Below, piece after piece: positions 1 to 9,991 of a DNA stretch of 64,000 nt. The stretch comes from an uncultured Porphyromonadaceae bacterium (lineage in GTDB: Bacteria > Bacteroidota > Bacteroidia > Bacteroidales > Muribaculaceae), in contig USMC01000007.1 of NCBI GenBank assembly GCA_900555715.1, forward strand, positions 1-64,000, in the 5' to 3' direction. The notes beneath the pieces are model-generated. The model saw only the letters and a list, made by a program, of their open reading frames with translations, was not told where the DNA came from and searched no databases. Made by a program: the position numbers and the translations under genes. Every line of letters begins with the position of its first letter. Position 1 is the stretch's first letter.

Positions 1-46
1 CCGTAGGTTATATTGTATAATGCATTGCTGTCCATCCTATGCCTTA

Positions 47-589
47 TCAATAGTTCTTAGCTTCTATTTCGAAGAAGCTGCGTTTATGCTTGCATACCGG
101 ACATACCTCAGGCGCCTTTTTGCCGATATGAATGTGTCCGCAATTACGACAGATCCATACCGTGTCGCCTTCGCGCGAGAACACGATGCCTTCCTCGATA
201 TTCTGCAGCAGACGGCGGTAACGCTCCTCATGGTGCTTTTCAATGGCAGCCACAGCGCGGAAGCGATGCGCAATCTCCGGGAATCCCTCTGCATCGGCTT
301 CTTCTGCCATCTTTGAATACATGTCGGTCCACTCGTAGTTTTCGCCTTCTGCGGCAGCCTTCAGATTGTCGGGAGTTTCCGATATCTCGCCTCCGTTAAG
401 AAGCTTGAACCACAGTTTAGCATGCTCCTTCTCATTGTTTGCTGTTTCCTCGAAGATTGCTGCAATCTGTTCGTACCCGTCCTTACGTGCCTTTGAGGCA
501 AAGTAAGAATACTTGTTGCGAGCCATCGACTCACCTGCAAAAGCTGCCTGGAGATTTTGCTCGGTCTTTGTTCCTTTTAGTTCTTTCAT
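47..589 (-). CDS. rbr: Rubrerythrin
   Basis: Non-haem di-iron peroxidase of the cytoplasm that reduces hydrogen peroxide in anaerobes. The 180-residue length is normal for the family. The N-terminal ferritin-like four-helix domain (about 1-135) carries the iron ligands E20, the EKEH motif at 53-56 and the EKHH motif at 117-120. The C-terminal rubredoxin-like domain has the two CxxC pairs C147/C150 and C163/C166. It lies 14 bases downstream of a PerR-type regulator on the same strand and is probably co-transcribed from the promoter near 1077-1108, so peroxide induction is likely. The electron donor is not encoded nearby. Confidence 0.95.
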   Translation of the reverse strand: MKELKGTKTEQNLQAAFAGESMARNKYSYFASKARKDGYEQIAAIFEETANNEKEHAKLWFKLLNGGEISETPDNLKAAAEGENYEWTDMYSKMAEEADAEGFPEIAHRFRAVAAIEKHHEERYRRLLQNIEEGIVFSREGDTVWICRNCGHIHIGKKAPEVCPVCKHKRSFFEIEAKNY

Positions 590-603
590 TTCTCTCTTTA
601 TTT

Positions 604-1047
604 TTATTTGTTGATAATATGTTCAGCTTGCTTCTTCCGACAGGAAGGACAAATGCCTTTAAAATAAACATTCACATTGTCACAGACAAAATCGCCGGGA
701 CATGTCAGTGCCGATATGTCTATCGGAATGTCATAAATCTTAGCGCACTCGCGGCATACAAAATGTGCATGAGGCATATATTGCGTCGAGTCATATCTTG
801 TAGAGTCCGACGATATGTTGATGTCATTGACAATGCCTTTCTCTGCAAACAATCTCACTGTGTTGAATACTGTCGTTCTCGACAATGTAGGATTATTCCG
901 ATGAACACACGCATATATCTCGTCGGCAGTCGGATGGCTTTTGCACGAGGATATGAATCCCAGTATCTCAAGTCTCTGTGCGGAAGGTCTGATACCTGCA
1001 TCGGTGAGTCTTTTGAGAAGATCCGTTTTATTGGCGCTGTCTGACAT
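604..1047 (-). CDS. perR: Fur-family peroxide-sensing repressor, PerR type
   Basis: Metal-dependent DNA-binding repressor of 147 residues. The winged helix is at about 10-75. Structural zinc sites are CxxC 98/101 and CxxC 133/136. The regulatory-metal ligands expected for PerR are visible as H38, D86 in a TRYD context, H93, H95 and D106. The Asp in the RYD motif argues for PerR rather than Fur, which is family knowledge. It precedes rubrerythrin on the same strand, a classical peroxide regulon pair. A partly palindromic AT-rich stretch at 1050-1064, just before the start codon, resembles a PerR box and could mediate autoregulation; that is weak evidence. Confidence 0.9.
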   Translation of the reverse strand: MSDSANKTDLLKRLTDAGIRPSAQRLEILGFISSCKSHPTADEIYACVHRNNPTLSRTTVFNTVRLFAEKGIVNDINISSDSTRYDSTQYMPHAHFVCRECAKIYDIPIDISALTCPGDFVCDNVNVYFKGICPSCRKKQAEHIINK

Positions 1048-1076
1048 CTGTTATAACTATTAATTTGTATTGAGTA

Positions 1077-1108
1077 CAAAGTTACACTCATTTCTGAAAA
1101 CAAACAAA
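1077..1108 (-). promoter_or_regulatory. Bacteroidales promoter of perR-rbr
   Basis: Read on the minus strand, TAACTTTG (1077-1084) matches the -7 consensus TAnnTTTG. A TTTG -33 element (1105-1108) lies 20 bases upstream. It sits 30 bases from the perR start codon. Confidence 0.7.
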
Positions 1109-1133
1109 TATTCAACATTAATTAACACAACAT

Positions 1134-1169
1134 TACAAAAGCGCCGGTGCCTCTGTTTGAGACACCGGC
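1134..1169 (-). terminator. Rho-independent terminator of the SusCD/HTCS operon
   Basis: On the minus strand a GCCGGTG-tCTC stem (1159-1169) pairs with GAG-gCACCGGC (1143-1153) around a short AAACA loop. It is followed by GCTTTTGTAA, a short T-run. It lies 20 bases after the sensor stop codon and closes the six-gene operon before perR. Confidence 0.8.
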
Positions 1170-1188
1170 ACTGCAATATTGATGTTAC

Positions 1189-4100
1189 CTACTGGCGTGG
1201 AGGAGTCGCGGATAATCCTGCGATGAACTCAGAAGGAGTGATGCCGAATTCTTTTTTGAATACTTTGGTGAAGTAGTTGGGATCGGAGTATCCGGTGCGA
1301 TATGCTGTTTCGCTGACGTTGTAGCCTTGTTTCAGCAGACTGCTCGCAAGATTCATTCGGCGGTGCCGGATATAGTCGATGGTGGACGTGTTGGCGAAAG
1401 TCTTCATTTTCACGTGCAGAAGCGAGCGGCTTATGCCGAACTCGGCAGTGATGTCGGCGACAGAAAACTCGGAGTTATCCATATTCTTGTCTATCAAAGC
1501 ATTTATACGCGATATAAATTCTTTGTCGAATTTACTCATGGATATTATTTCGTCGCTGTTGTCCGACTGTTTGCCGGCATTGTCATTCATCACGTCTTTC
1601 ACGTATTGCCTGCGCGCCCGCAGTATGTTCTTCACTCTCAGCTCAAGAATCTTGGGGTCAAAAGGCTTCGTCACATAAGCCTCGGCACCGCCCGTATAGC
1701 CTGCCACCATGCTTTCCTGGTCGTTCTTCGCTGTAAGGAGTATCACGGGAATATGCGAGGTCGACAGGTCGTTCTTCAGCGTGTTACAAAGTTCTATACC
1801 GTCCATTTCCGGCATCATCACGTCGGAAACGACAATGTCGATGTTGTTTTCCGATGCAATTTTCAGGGCTTCATGCCCGTTTGAGGCGGTGAATACGTTG
1901 TATGACTTGTTGAAGGTCTCGGCAAGGAAGGAAAGAAGCTCCTGATTGTCCTCCACAAGGAGGATATTGACTCGGTCATCTCTCTTTGCGTATTCGTGAA
2001 TAAGCTGGCTGGAGGCTGCCGCGGGTATAATCATCTGCAGGCGAGGTTCTTCCACCACTTTTCCCGAGGCTATGTAACATTCAGGTGCAAAGGCGGTTTC
2101 AGAGACAAGAAGCTTCACCCTGAACGTCGAACCTGCGCCCATACTGCTCTCTACGGCAATGCTGCCCTTGTGAAGCTGCACAAGCTTGTGGACCGTGGCG
2201 AGTCCTATGCCCCACCCCTGCTTTGCCGAAGTGTAGCCGCGTCGTGTCTGATAGTACTTACGGAATATGTTCCCGAGTTCTTCCGGGGCTATTCCTATGC
2301 CGGTGTCGCGTACCTCTATCGCGAGATATATTTCCGGTGTCGCATCCGGCGCCGGCGCTTCCTCAATGATGGACGCCCTCACATCTATCTGTCCGCCCTC
2401 AGGAGTATATTTCAAAGCATTGGAGAGCAGATTGTTTACTATAAGTTCAACACATGTCGATGAATACCATACATCCTCGCCGTTGTTCTCGGTGTATACC
2501 CTCAGCTGCTGATGGCGGCCTTCGGCGGCGAGGTAGAAGTTCTGAGTAAGCTGCTCTACGAGCAGCAGCGGGTTGCCCTGTTGCAGATAAAGCTGAAAAT
2601 TACCGTTTTCGACACGGTTGAATGTTACAAGCTCGTCTACCAGGGTTACCATCTTGTTCGTGTTGGATATTGCCAGATTCAGGTGCTTGCGCGATTCTAC
2701 GTCGATATCCTTGCTTTCCTCAAGATATCTCAGCGGCGCCAGAATAAGACTGAGAGGAGTCTTGAGCTCGTGCGATATATTGGTAAAAAACTCCAGCTTG
2801 TTACGGTTGAGTTCGTCGCCCATTTCCTTGTCGAGCTGTGTTTTGCGTATCGACTGCTTCTCGCGCACGCGGAGGGCAAAAAAGCGGTACAGCAGGAATC
2901 CTGCCGCTATGGCAAGCAGAATATATATCAGAAACGCCCATGTGCTTGCATAGAACGGACGCGCAACATTGATAGTGAGCGTGCTGACGGGCATATCGTC
3001 CCAGTTACCGGCGGCGTCGCAAGCCCGCACCAGCAGTTCGTACGATCCAGGCGGCAGTTTTATTGCCGTGAAACTGCGCAGGTTACCCATGTCGCGCCAC
3101 TGACTGTCGACACCTTTCAGCATCACCTGATAAACAGCGGTGTTTGCCGCGCTCGGGTCTATTACGCCGTAGCGGATGGTGAACTGGCGTGATTCGTCAT
3201 ATCCGAGGTCGATATGGTCTACGGCATCGAGCACAACGCCCTGCAGCTCGCGGTCGGTGCGGGCACGCTGTTCGTGAGCGTTCACTATCAGAGTTCCGAA
3301 ATGTACTTTAAGCGGATGGCGCACTTCCTTGGTGATATATGGGCGGAACGATATGAGACCGTTGACAGTGCCCATGTAGATATTTCCGTCGGAGGCTTCC
3401 AGACCTGAATTGAAATTGAACTGTGCTTCCGGCAGACCATCATTTTTCGAGAAATACTGAGCTCTGCCATCGGGCGATATCTTGTACAGACCGTTGGAGG
3501 TTGTCATCCACAATGTGCCTTCAGAATCCTTAAGCATGGAGCATATCACACCGAGTTCTGTGCCATCTCTCAACCTTTTGGGGCGTCCGTTGCCTTTCTC
3601 CATCCTATACAGACCTCCGTTGTTGGTGCCTATGAAAAGATTGTTGTCGCTGTCCTCTGCCAAAGCTGTTATGTAGCAATCCTTCAGCCCGTCTTCCTCA
3701 CCGGGACCGGCTATGCCTATGCTCTCAATCTTGCCAGTGGCGTAATCTATCCGGAAAAGACCGTGGTTTACAGAACCGAGCCACATATTGCCTACGTGGT
3801 CTGCCATTATGCAGTAAACGAATTCGCTATCCAGAATAGTGTGTCCGGTCTGTTTGAACGAATCTGTGTCGGAGTCGTAGTAAAAAAGACCGTTTGAGGT
3901 GCAGAACCAAAGCCTGTCGGCAGCCGGGCTGCCGGGCAATGGCTGCGATGCGATGGAAAACACCGAGTGAGCGTCCACATTGGCATACCGCCCTATATCG
4001 TAGTGTCGGCTGGCGCCCGTACGCGGGTCGTAGCGGTACAGTCCGCGCAGGAATGTGCCTATCCATATACAGCCGCGGCGGCTGTCGCTGTACAGTTCAT

Positions 4101-5277
4101 GTACATTAGGACCGATATCGGGGATAGCGTTGAAACGGCTTACGCGACGGCTTTCCAGATCAAGAATATTTATGCCTCCGTCTTCGCTGGCGAGCCACAG
4201 CGTGCCCGGTTCCGGCTCTATGATGCGGCGTACCGTTTTGCCCGAGAGCGACCAGACATCGTAGCCCGGCGCTATCCAGCCGAATTTGTTGGCATGATTC
4301 TTTATCATGTTTATTCCGCCGAAGTATGTGCCGATCCAGATATTGTTGTTCTTATCGGGCACTATGCAGTAGATGGCGTTGTCGTTCAGCCGGTATGGAT
4401 TCACGAAATCCTGCCTGATATGGGTTATGTTGTCTGTTTCGGGGTCTATGATATTGATACCCTGCTCTGTGCCGAGCCATATGCGACCAGTACGGTCCTC
4501 GGCGATGGCGCGTATAGTGCCGTTGGTAAGCCGGGGTACGGTGTAGATAGTGCTCGAATTCGTCTTTTTGTTGTAGCACAGCACGCCTTTGCCGTTAAGA
4601 CCTATCCACAGATTGCCTTTGCTGTCGAACAGCAGAGGTGATATATGGTCAGTGCCCGACACGCTTTTTGTGGCGTCCAGCTCCGACGACCGCTGCATCG
4701 ACGCGTCGAAGACAGTGATGGCGTCGTGGGTGGACACATATATCTCGCCTGCAGGAGAACAGGCTATGCCCAGCACAAAACTGTTGTTCTGCCTGCGGAC
4801 ACGCGTAAACGAGTCGGTCTCCGGCTCATATTTAAGCAGATAGTCGCCGCCGGCGATAATAGAGTTATCCTTTCCGCCAGTCACAACATGTACGCGCATG
4901 TCCACATCCGGGTAACGCCGGAAATCGTCGGTATCGCGCCGGTAGCGGCATATACCCTTGTCGGTGCCGACCCACAGAACATCGTCGTCGTCCACATAAA
5001 CGTTCTGCACGAAGTTGTGGGTAAGCGAGTTTTCGTCGGCGGGATCGTTGAAATACGATTTGAACGTGTATCCGTCGTACGAAGCCAGTCCGTTGCGTGT
5101 GCCAATCCACAGACGCCCGTCATGGTCGAATGCCATCGACTGAATCTGCTGGTGCGGCAGCCCGTCGCTGCTTTTGAAATGTACGAAATAGAAACTGTCG
5201 GCAATGCCCTGAGCATAGACGACAATTGACATAAATAATACCGCCGCGAGTGCGACACACCGCCGGAACTGTAACAT
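1189..5277 (-). CDS. Hybrid two-component system sensor/regulator (HTCS) 1
   Basis: One-protein glycan sensor of 1362 residues. A signal peptide (1-22) is followed by a periplasmic array of regulator-propeller repeats with many LWIGT motifs (about 30-680), a Y_Y_Y domain and a membrane span at about 779-800. Cytoplasmic parts are a HisKA domain with phospho-accepting H836 in FFTNISHELKTP, a HATPase with an N-box at about 948-961, a receiver with D1152 in VVSDVMMP, and an AraC-type helix-turn-helix at about 1265-1355. It is the last gene of the SusCD operon, 5 bases after the sialidase-fold gene, and presumably activates that operon when an oligosaccharide binds the propeller. The ligand cannot be told from sequence alone. 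Confidence 0.95.
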   Translation of the reverse strand: MLQFRRCVALAAVLFMSIVVYAQGIADSFYFVHFKSSDGLPHQQIQSMAFDHDGRLWIGTRNGLASYDGYTFKSYFNDPADENSLTHNFVQNVYVDDDDVLWVGTDKGICRYRRDTDDFRRYPDVDMRVHVVTGGKDNSIIAGGDYLLKYEPETDSFTRVRRQNNSFVLGIACSPAGEIYVSTHDAITVFDASMQRSSELDATKSVSGTDHISPLLFDSKGNLWIGLNGKGVLCYNKKTNSSTIYTVPRLTNGTIRAIAEDRTGRIWLGTEQGINIIDPETDNITHIRQDFVNPYRLNDNAIYCIVPDKNNNIWIGTYFGGINMIKNHANKFGWIAPGYDVWSLSGKTVRRIIEPEPGTLWLASEDGGINILDLESRRVSRFNAIPDIGPNVHELYSDSRRGCIWIGTFLRGLYRYDPRTGASRHYDIGRYANVDAHSVFSIASQPLPGSPAADRLWFCTSNGLFYYDSDTDSFKQTGHTILDSEFVYCIMADHVGNMWLGSVNHGLFRIDYATGKIESIGIAGPGEEDGLKDCYITALAEDSDNNLFIGTNNGGLYRMEKGNGRPKRLRDGTELGVICSMLKDSEGTLWMTTSNGLYKISPDGRAQYFSKNDGLPEAQFNFNSGLEASDGNIYMGTVNGLISFRPYITKEVRHPLKVHFGTLIVNAHEQRARTDRELQGVVLDAVDHIDLGYDESRQFTIRYGVIDPSAANTAVYQVMLKGVDSQWRDMGNLRSFTAIKLPPGSYELLVRACDAAGNWDDMPVSTLTINVARPFYASTWAFLIYILLAIAAGFLLYRFFALRVREKQSIRKTQLDKEMGDELNRNKLEFFTNISHELKTPLSLILAPLRYLEESKDIDVESRKHLNLAISNTNKMVTLVDELVTFNRVENGNFQLYLQQGNPLLLVEQLTQNFYLAAEGRHQQLRVYTENNGEDVWYSSTCVELIVNNLLSNALKYTPEGGQIDVRASIIEEAPAPDATPEIYLAIEVRDTGIGIAPEELGNIFRKYYQTRRGYTSAKQGWGIGLATVHKLVQLHKGSIAVESSMGAGSTFRVKLLVSETAFAPECYIASGKVVEEPRLQMIIPAAASSQLIHEYAKRDDRVNILLVEDNQELLSFLAETFNKSYNVFTASNGHEALKIASENNIDIVVSDVMMPEMDGIELCNTLKNDLSTSHIPVILLTAKNDQESMVAGYTGGAEAYVTKPFDPKILELRVKNILRARRQYVKDVMNDNAGKQSDNSDEIISMSKFDKEFISRINALIDKNMDNSEFSVADITAEFGISRSLLHVKMKTFANTSTIDYIRHRRMNLASSLLKQGYNVSETAYRTGYSDPNYFTKVFKKEFGITPSEFIAGLSATPPRQ

Positions 5278-5282
5278 AAGGC

Positions 5283-7214
5283 TTATTCCACAATAATAAT
5301 TTTAGAGCTTGCCGGTCCGCAGGAATTCAGGGCACGGACAATGTACATGCCTGCGGCGGGTACGGTAATGGAATTGCCGGCTGCCGATGCCACGAGGGCA
5401 CCGGCAGCGGTGTATGCCTGCATCATTTCCACGGACGCGCCGCCGCTTGTACTGACGGTACGTCCGTTTATCTCGAAACTTGTTCCTTCGGGCTCTGTTG
5501 CGGGGGCGGCTACGCCCGCACCGCCGCTGAGCCTGAATTCGGGCCACGTCCACGATTGGTTGGAGATAGCTTCAGGGAGGGTTTCAAGAACGAGCGCGCC
5601 ATCCCGGCGGTCGCGCACAACAACATTGGCACGCATGGTGCGTCCTGCGGGTGCGCCGTCCAGACCAAGAGCCGACCAGGGTATAGCGGCTTCGAACATA
5701 TAGTAATTACGCGATACGCGTTTCTCGAATTTCAAACCTTCCGGAATCTCGGCGACAGTGAAACGGTTGTTTCCGCCGACAGAATATTCCATTGTACCGT
5801 CTGCATTGAAGAAGATACGGTAGGCGCCAGCCTGCGGATAGATATCACAGGTGCCGTTTACGTCTATGTAGAAGTAAACGCCGTCGTTGTCGATTTTATC
5901 GGTAAAGATATTCTTGTCGTTGACGTAGCTGAAAAAGTACAGACATTCGTCGTCGTAGAGGAAATCGTGTGTGGAACGATTACGCGAACCTACGCCCAGA
6001 TAGACCTGTGCGGCTTTCGGGCCTGTCCAGTCCTCGCCGGCAAAGGAGGCGTCGAGTTCGGGTGTGCCGAAATTGGCGCGTAGATCGGTCATGGGATATC
6101 CTTTCATCATATAGATGCTGTTACCGACATTAACCCCGCCAATCGAGGCGAGGGCATATACAGCGCCACCGTGTCCTACAGCCACCGAGTTCCACAGCGC
6201 ATGCATGTCGTCGCCAACGCAGAAAGGCTGTGTGATGGCTTTGAAATTGCGGGCGTCTTTGTCGCCGACAGCCACAAACATGTCGAAGCTGCTTTCGCCG
6301 CAGCCCTTTTTGTGGCGGTCGCCCTGCCAGGATGCCACGGTGTTGCCGCTGGCAAGTTTGCGCAGATACGGAGCAGCTGAACTGTACTGGCATTCGTTGG
6401 AATTGGCGAAGATAGTGTTCCTTCTGGAGCTGTTGCGGCTCACCCAGCAGTCCTTCCAGTTCTGTTCCACGGTGCAGCGTCCTGTAGTGGCTACAAAATG
6501 CCCGGTCTGGTTGTCTTCGTAGATAGTAACCAGTTCGCCGGCGTCAGTGATGATAGTGGAAGGCATGCCGTCGCGCGAACCGGCGCTGAAACTTACACGC
6601 TCGGGCGCCGACCAGGTGAGACCTTTGTCGAACGAACGGCAAAGCGATATTTCCTGCTCGTTGGACGAGGTATAAGGATGTTCGTTGGCGAAATAGCAGT
6701 GCACCTCGCCGTCGGGCATTTCTATGAAAGACGGTTCCCAGCATCCGTCGTCCCACTTGTGGCTTGCGTCGTAGATGTAGATGGGACCTGTCCAGGTCTG
6801 ACCGTTGTCGGTGGAGCGCATGGTGCGTATGCCGAAACGACGGTCCTCCGAGAACGGTTGCGACGGACGCGGGTTAAAGCCCACAAGGATTGTACCGTCG
6901 GTGAGCTGTACAAGGTCAGGGACGGCATAGGGCACCCCGGCGGCGTTCTGCACAATGCGCTGCGGCGACGTCCAGGTGCTGCCGGCGTCGGAGCTGTATG
7001 TTACTGAAATACCTCCGCCGGACTCGGCCGCGCACATAAGGCGGCCGTCGGCGAGAGGAATGATTCTGGCGTAGTTGCCGCCATCGAAGAGCTGTTTCTT
7101 CGAGTTGATGTCCCACATGATACGCTCGCCCTGATAGGGCGCGTGTTCCCTCGCGGACGCCGAAAGCACCGCGATGGCGGCAACTGCTGCTACTGTTAAT
7201 CGTTTAAGGAGCAT
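5283..7214 (-). CDS. Secreted sialidase-fold (BNR/Asp-box) glycosidase, GH93/GH33-like, with CBM9-like module
   Basis: Exported protein of 643 residues with signal peptide 1-21. Three Asp boxes (SSDAGSTW 74-81, STDNGQTW 134-141, SFDKGLTW 194-201) mark a six-bladed propeller. A YARIIP motif (49-54) is close to the FRIP motif of sialidases. The stretch GCWEPSFIEMPDG and the later SRDGMPS resemble exo-arabinanases of family GH93 more than true sialidases, but I cannot separate the two. Residues about 385-570 look like a CBM9-type sandwich. The last 50 residues form a sorting-type tail with a GMYIVRA motif. It overlaps no gene and sits in the SusCD operon. It probably cleaves the imported glycan or its ends at the surface or in the periplasm. 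Confidence 0.75.
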   Translation of the reverse strand: MLLKRLTVAAVAAIAVLSASAREHAPYQGERIMWDINSKKQLFDGGNYARIIPLADGRLMCAAESGGGISVTYSSDAGSTWTSPQRIVQNAAGVPYAVPDLVQLTDGTILVGFNPRPSQPFSEDRRFGIRTMRSTDNGQTWTGPIYIYDASHKWDDGCWEPSFIEMPDGEVHCYFANEHPYTSSNEQEISLCRSFDKGLTWSAPERVSFSAGSRDGMPSTIITDAGELVTIYEDNQTGHFVATTGRCTVEQNWKDCWVSRNSSRRNTIFANSNECQYSSAAPYLRKLASGNTVASWQGDRHKKGCGESSFDMFVAVGDKDARNFKAITQPFCVGDDMHALWNSVAVGHGGAVYALASIGGVNVGNSIYMMKGYPMTDLRANFGTPELDASFAGEDWTGPKAAQVYLGVGSRNRSTHDFLYDDECLYFFSYVNDKNIFTDKIDNDGVYFYIDVNGTCDIYPQAGAYRIFFNADGTMEYSVGGNNRFTVAEIPEGLKFEKRVSRNYYMFEAAIPWSALGLDGAPAGRTMRANVVVRDRRDGALVLETLPEAISNQSWTWPEFRLSGGAGVAAPATEPEGTSFEINGRTVSTSGGASVEMMQAYTAAGALVASAAGNSITVPAAGMYIVRALNSCGPASSKIIIVE

Positions 7215-7219
7215 AAAAA

Positions 7220-8218
7220 TTATCTGACTGTTACTACGCAGGTTGATTCAAGCTTTATGGCTTCGTTTCCCGGCTCGCTGACTACGAAACGGAATGTTAC
7301 CGGGTCGGTAAAGTCGAATACATCGCCGGAGTGTACTTCACGGTCGCCGACATATACTTTTTCAGTAGCGGAATCGTAAAGGGTGAACGTAACGGGCACA
7401 GCACTGAGGTCAGTTCCCCCGGCGGCATCGATATCAATGGTGTAATAGGAATAATCATACTCTGTACGCACTATGGTCCCTTTTACGCCGGCGGCTGCGA
7501 AGGTTTTGAATTCGCCGTAGTTGAGGGTGTACAGGCGGTAGTCGCGTGAAAGACCGGAAGAAGACTGAGTCCGTATGGCAAAATTCTTCCTGAGGTTGTA
7601 GTTGGCTCTCGAGTTATATGCGGCATATTGTGCCGCGTCGTCGTCAAGGTCTTTCAGCTCTATCGTCATGGACGACGATGCGCCTTCGATATTAAGTTTC
7701 TGACGCTCGATGTTTATGTTCCTGTCGGCATTCCTGTAGCGTACCTTGCGGGGCAACGCAAGAAGCCAGTCGGTATCGCTGACTGCTTTGGCGAACACCT
7801 CGTCGTAGAGCACCGAGGGATCGGAAATGCTTGTGATGGCGGTGTTGTCGTCAATGACGCGAATCCATACCGAAGTGGTGTCGCTGCGGAGCGACCGGCC
7901 GAAATCATCGTTGTTCGAAGCGACGCACACGACATGGTACACTCCGGGGCGGGAATAGGAATATGTGAACAGATTTTTGTTCACGACCAGACCGGTGTTG
8001 CTTTCGGCACGCAGTTCGTAGTCGTGACCCTCGTCGCCGGGGAAAACGACAACATCGTTCGCGCTGCCCACAAAACGGAGATTCATGGATTCGTTGATTT
8101 CGTATTCGGTTTTATCTACTGATATTGCAGCTACCGGTTGCTCGGCCTCGTTGTCGGAACAGCCGGTCAATGCAAGAGTTACCGCTGATAATAATAACGG
8201 ATATCTTAGTGATTTCAT
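7220..8218 (-). CDS. SusCD-associated surface lipoprotein with PKD-like domain
   Basis: Predicted outer-membrane lipoprotein of 332 residues. The signal peptide ends in the lipobox LTGC with Cys20. Residues about 30-125 look like a PKD-type Ig fold (a GVYHVVCVASN strand near the end). The remainder is beta-rich and unassigned, with a second Ig-like segment about 245-332. It lies between SusD and the sialidase-fold gene, the usual place for a SusE/SusF-like glycan-binding protein, and that role is inferred from position. No catalytic motif is seen. Confidence 0.7.
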   Translation of the reverse strand: MKSLRYPLLLSAVTLALTGCSDNEAEQPVAAISVDKTEYEINESMNLRFVGSANDVVVFPGDEGHDYELRAESNTGLVVNKNLFTYSYSRPGVYHVVCVASNNDDFGRSLRSDTTSVWIRVIDDNTAITSISDPSVLYDEVFAKAVSDTDWLLALPRKVRYRNADRNINIERQKLNIEGASSSMTIELKDLDDDAAQYAAYNSRANYNLRKNFAIRTQSSSGLSRDYRLYTLNYGEFKTFAAAGVKGTIVRTEYDYSYYTIDIDAAGGTDLSAVPVTFTLYDSATEKVYVGDREVHSGDVFDFTDPVTFRFVVSEPGNEAIKLESTCVVTVR

Positions 8219-8243
8219 TGTTCAGTACTTGGATAAAAGATAA

Positions 8244-9968
8244 TCAATAGCCGGGATTCTGTGTAACGACACCGTTGGATATGTCGATTTCGGTCTGCGG
8301 TATGGGGAATATCTCGTTTACGCCCTCGCGGAAGAACTGACCGCGGTGATTGTTGACCGTGGTGGCAAAGTTGTGCAGCACTTTAGCGGCACGGCGCTGA
8401 CGCACGATGTCGAAGAAGCGGTCGAACTCGAAGCACAGCTCGCGGCGGCGTTCTGTCCATATCTCGTTGCGCAGATAGCCATAACCGCCGGCAACCGAGA
8501 GCTTTACGCCTCCGTTGCTGATGGTGTTGACCTGCTGCTGATTGCTGTTGAGCTGTTCCAGAGCGTCCGCCATGCGTCCGCACTCATTGAGTGCCTCGGC
8601 GTAGATAAGGACAACCTCGGCATAGCGGATGTAACGGCGGTTCTTGCCGCTGTCGCCGCCGTAGGTAGGACGGTCCTTGATGGGAGTGTACCATTTGAGC
8701 GACAGCACATGACCCATGCCGATTTCGGTATTCTCTTTATCGGGCGTTGTCTCGTGGTGTCCGATAGTGAAACTGCGGCGCACGTCGGTACCGAAGATGG
8801 CTTCCACAATCTGATCGGTTGTCCATACGGGCTGTGTGAAGTTAGATACGGGAAAAAGATCAGAGAAGATATATCCGCCTTCATTGGTGTCGCCGGAGGT
8901 TCCGTCCGCCGATTCCTTGAATACAATTTCGAAAATGGAGCCGCGGCAGAATTCACCCTGCGAGTACCATTGCTGGTCGTAGCTGATGTCGTTGCCATAG
9001 GCGTCCTTGTATTCCAGGCTGTATGCACCTGTGAGGTCGGGGCAGGGAGTGTCGAGGGTTTCGGCGGTCTCGCTTTCGAGAAGATGTTCCTCGGGTTTGA
9101 ACCACAGCGAGCGGCGCAGGGTCTTCCAGTCGGTATCGGAATAGCGTTCGTCGAAACGGAGCATCTGACCGAAAGAAAGGCTCTTTCCCTTGACGAAGTA
9201 GTCGCCCAGACGGGCTATTTCCTCCCATTTGTCGGAGCGTACGCCCGGCTCTGCCTGGTACATAAGCACCTTCATCAGCAGAGCAGTGGCAGCTGCCGAA
9301 CTTGCTTTGCCGCTGTTGGCTGAGGTATAGCTGCGCGGAAGCATGATGGCTGCCTCGCGCAGATCCTTCTCGATGTAGGCGTAGCATTCCTCCAGCGTGG
9401 AGCGAGGTATAACCAGATTACCGACAGTCTCGGTTTCGGGACGGATAGGTACGCCGCCGAAAGTCTTGACGAGGTTGAAATAGAACAGCGCGCGCAGGAA
9501 TTTCGCCTGACCGTAGATTTCGCGGACAGCACGGTAGCTGTCGGTCTCGGTATCGGAAAGACGGCATCTGTCGATGTTTGCAATCACCTGGTTGGCGCGG
9601 TGGATGGCGCTGTAATATACCTTCCAGCGGTCGGCGATATAGGGGTTAGACGTGTTGAAGCGGAAGTTCACAAGCTGTCCTAAGTGACTTGTAAGACCTT
9701 CGTCGTCACCGACTACGTCGTCGGCAAGCGATTCGCCGAAACGGAGGTCGGAATCCTGTATTTTGTCGCTCTGCAGGATGTCGTAAGTAGCGTTCAGCGC
9801 AGCCTGAAGCTTGTAGGTGGTGTCGTAGAAATTGTCGACGGTGCTGTTTCCGGTAACGGGTTCGTCGAGGAAATCGTCGCAGCCTGTCATAGCAGCGGAT
9901 GCCGCAGCAAACACAACGGCGGCGAGCGCACGACCCAGTGTTTTTGAAGATATACGATATATATTCAT
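8244..9968 (-). CDS. SusD-family starch-binding-like outer-membrane lipoprotein
   Basis: Surface glycan-binding lid of the SusCD importer, 574 residues. I chose the start at 9968 because the encoded signal peptide then ends properly in the lipobox MTGC followed by DDFLDEPV, a typical SusD mature start. An in-frame start 162 bases upstream would read through the end of susC. TPR-type helices follow (FLRALFYFNLVKTFGGVP). The C-terminal RRREL-FEFDRFFDIVR segment and the NPGY ending are SusD hallmarks. It lies 23 bases after its partner susC, and export and lipidation are expected. Confidence 0.95.
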   Translation of the reverse strand: MNIYRISSKTLGRALAAVVFAAASAAMTGCDDFLDEPVTGNSTVDNFYDTTYKLQAALNATYDILQSDKIQDSDLRFGESLADDVVGDDEGLTSHLGQLVNFRFNTSNPYIADRWKVYYSAIHRANQVIANIDRCRLSDTETDSYRAVREIYGQAKFLRALFYFNLVKTFGGVPIRPETETVGNLVIPRSTLEECYAYIEKDLREAAIMLPRSYTSANSGKASSAAATALLMKVLMYQAEPGVRSDKWEEIARLGDYFVKGKSLSFGQMLRFDERYSDTDWKTLRRSLWFKPEEHLLESETAETLDTPCPDLTGAYSLEYKDAYGNDISYDQQWYSQGEFCRGSIFEIVFKESADGTSGDTNEGGYIFSDLFPVSNFTQPVWTTDQIVEAIFGTDVRRSFTIGHHETTPDKENTEIGMGHVLSLKWYTPIKDRPTYGGDSGKNRRYIRYAEVVLIYAEALNECGRMADALEQLNSNQQQVNTISNGGVKLSVAGGYGYLRNEIWTERRRELCFEFDRFFDIVRQRRAAKVLHNFATTVNNHRGQFFREGVNEIFPIPQTEIDISNGVVTQNPGY

Positions 9969-9991
9969 GATATTTGGTGTCTTTAGGGATA

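Noticed and set aside
1050..1064. PerR box before perR
   Set aside because: Matches the Bacillus consensus only at 11 of 14 positions and overlaps the ribosome-binding region, so it was kept only as a remark.
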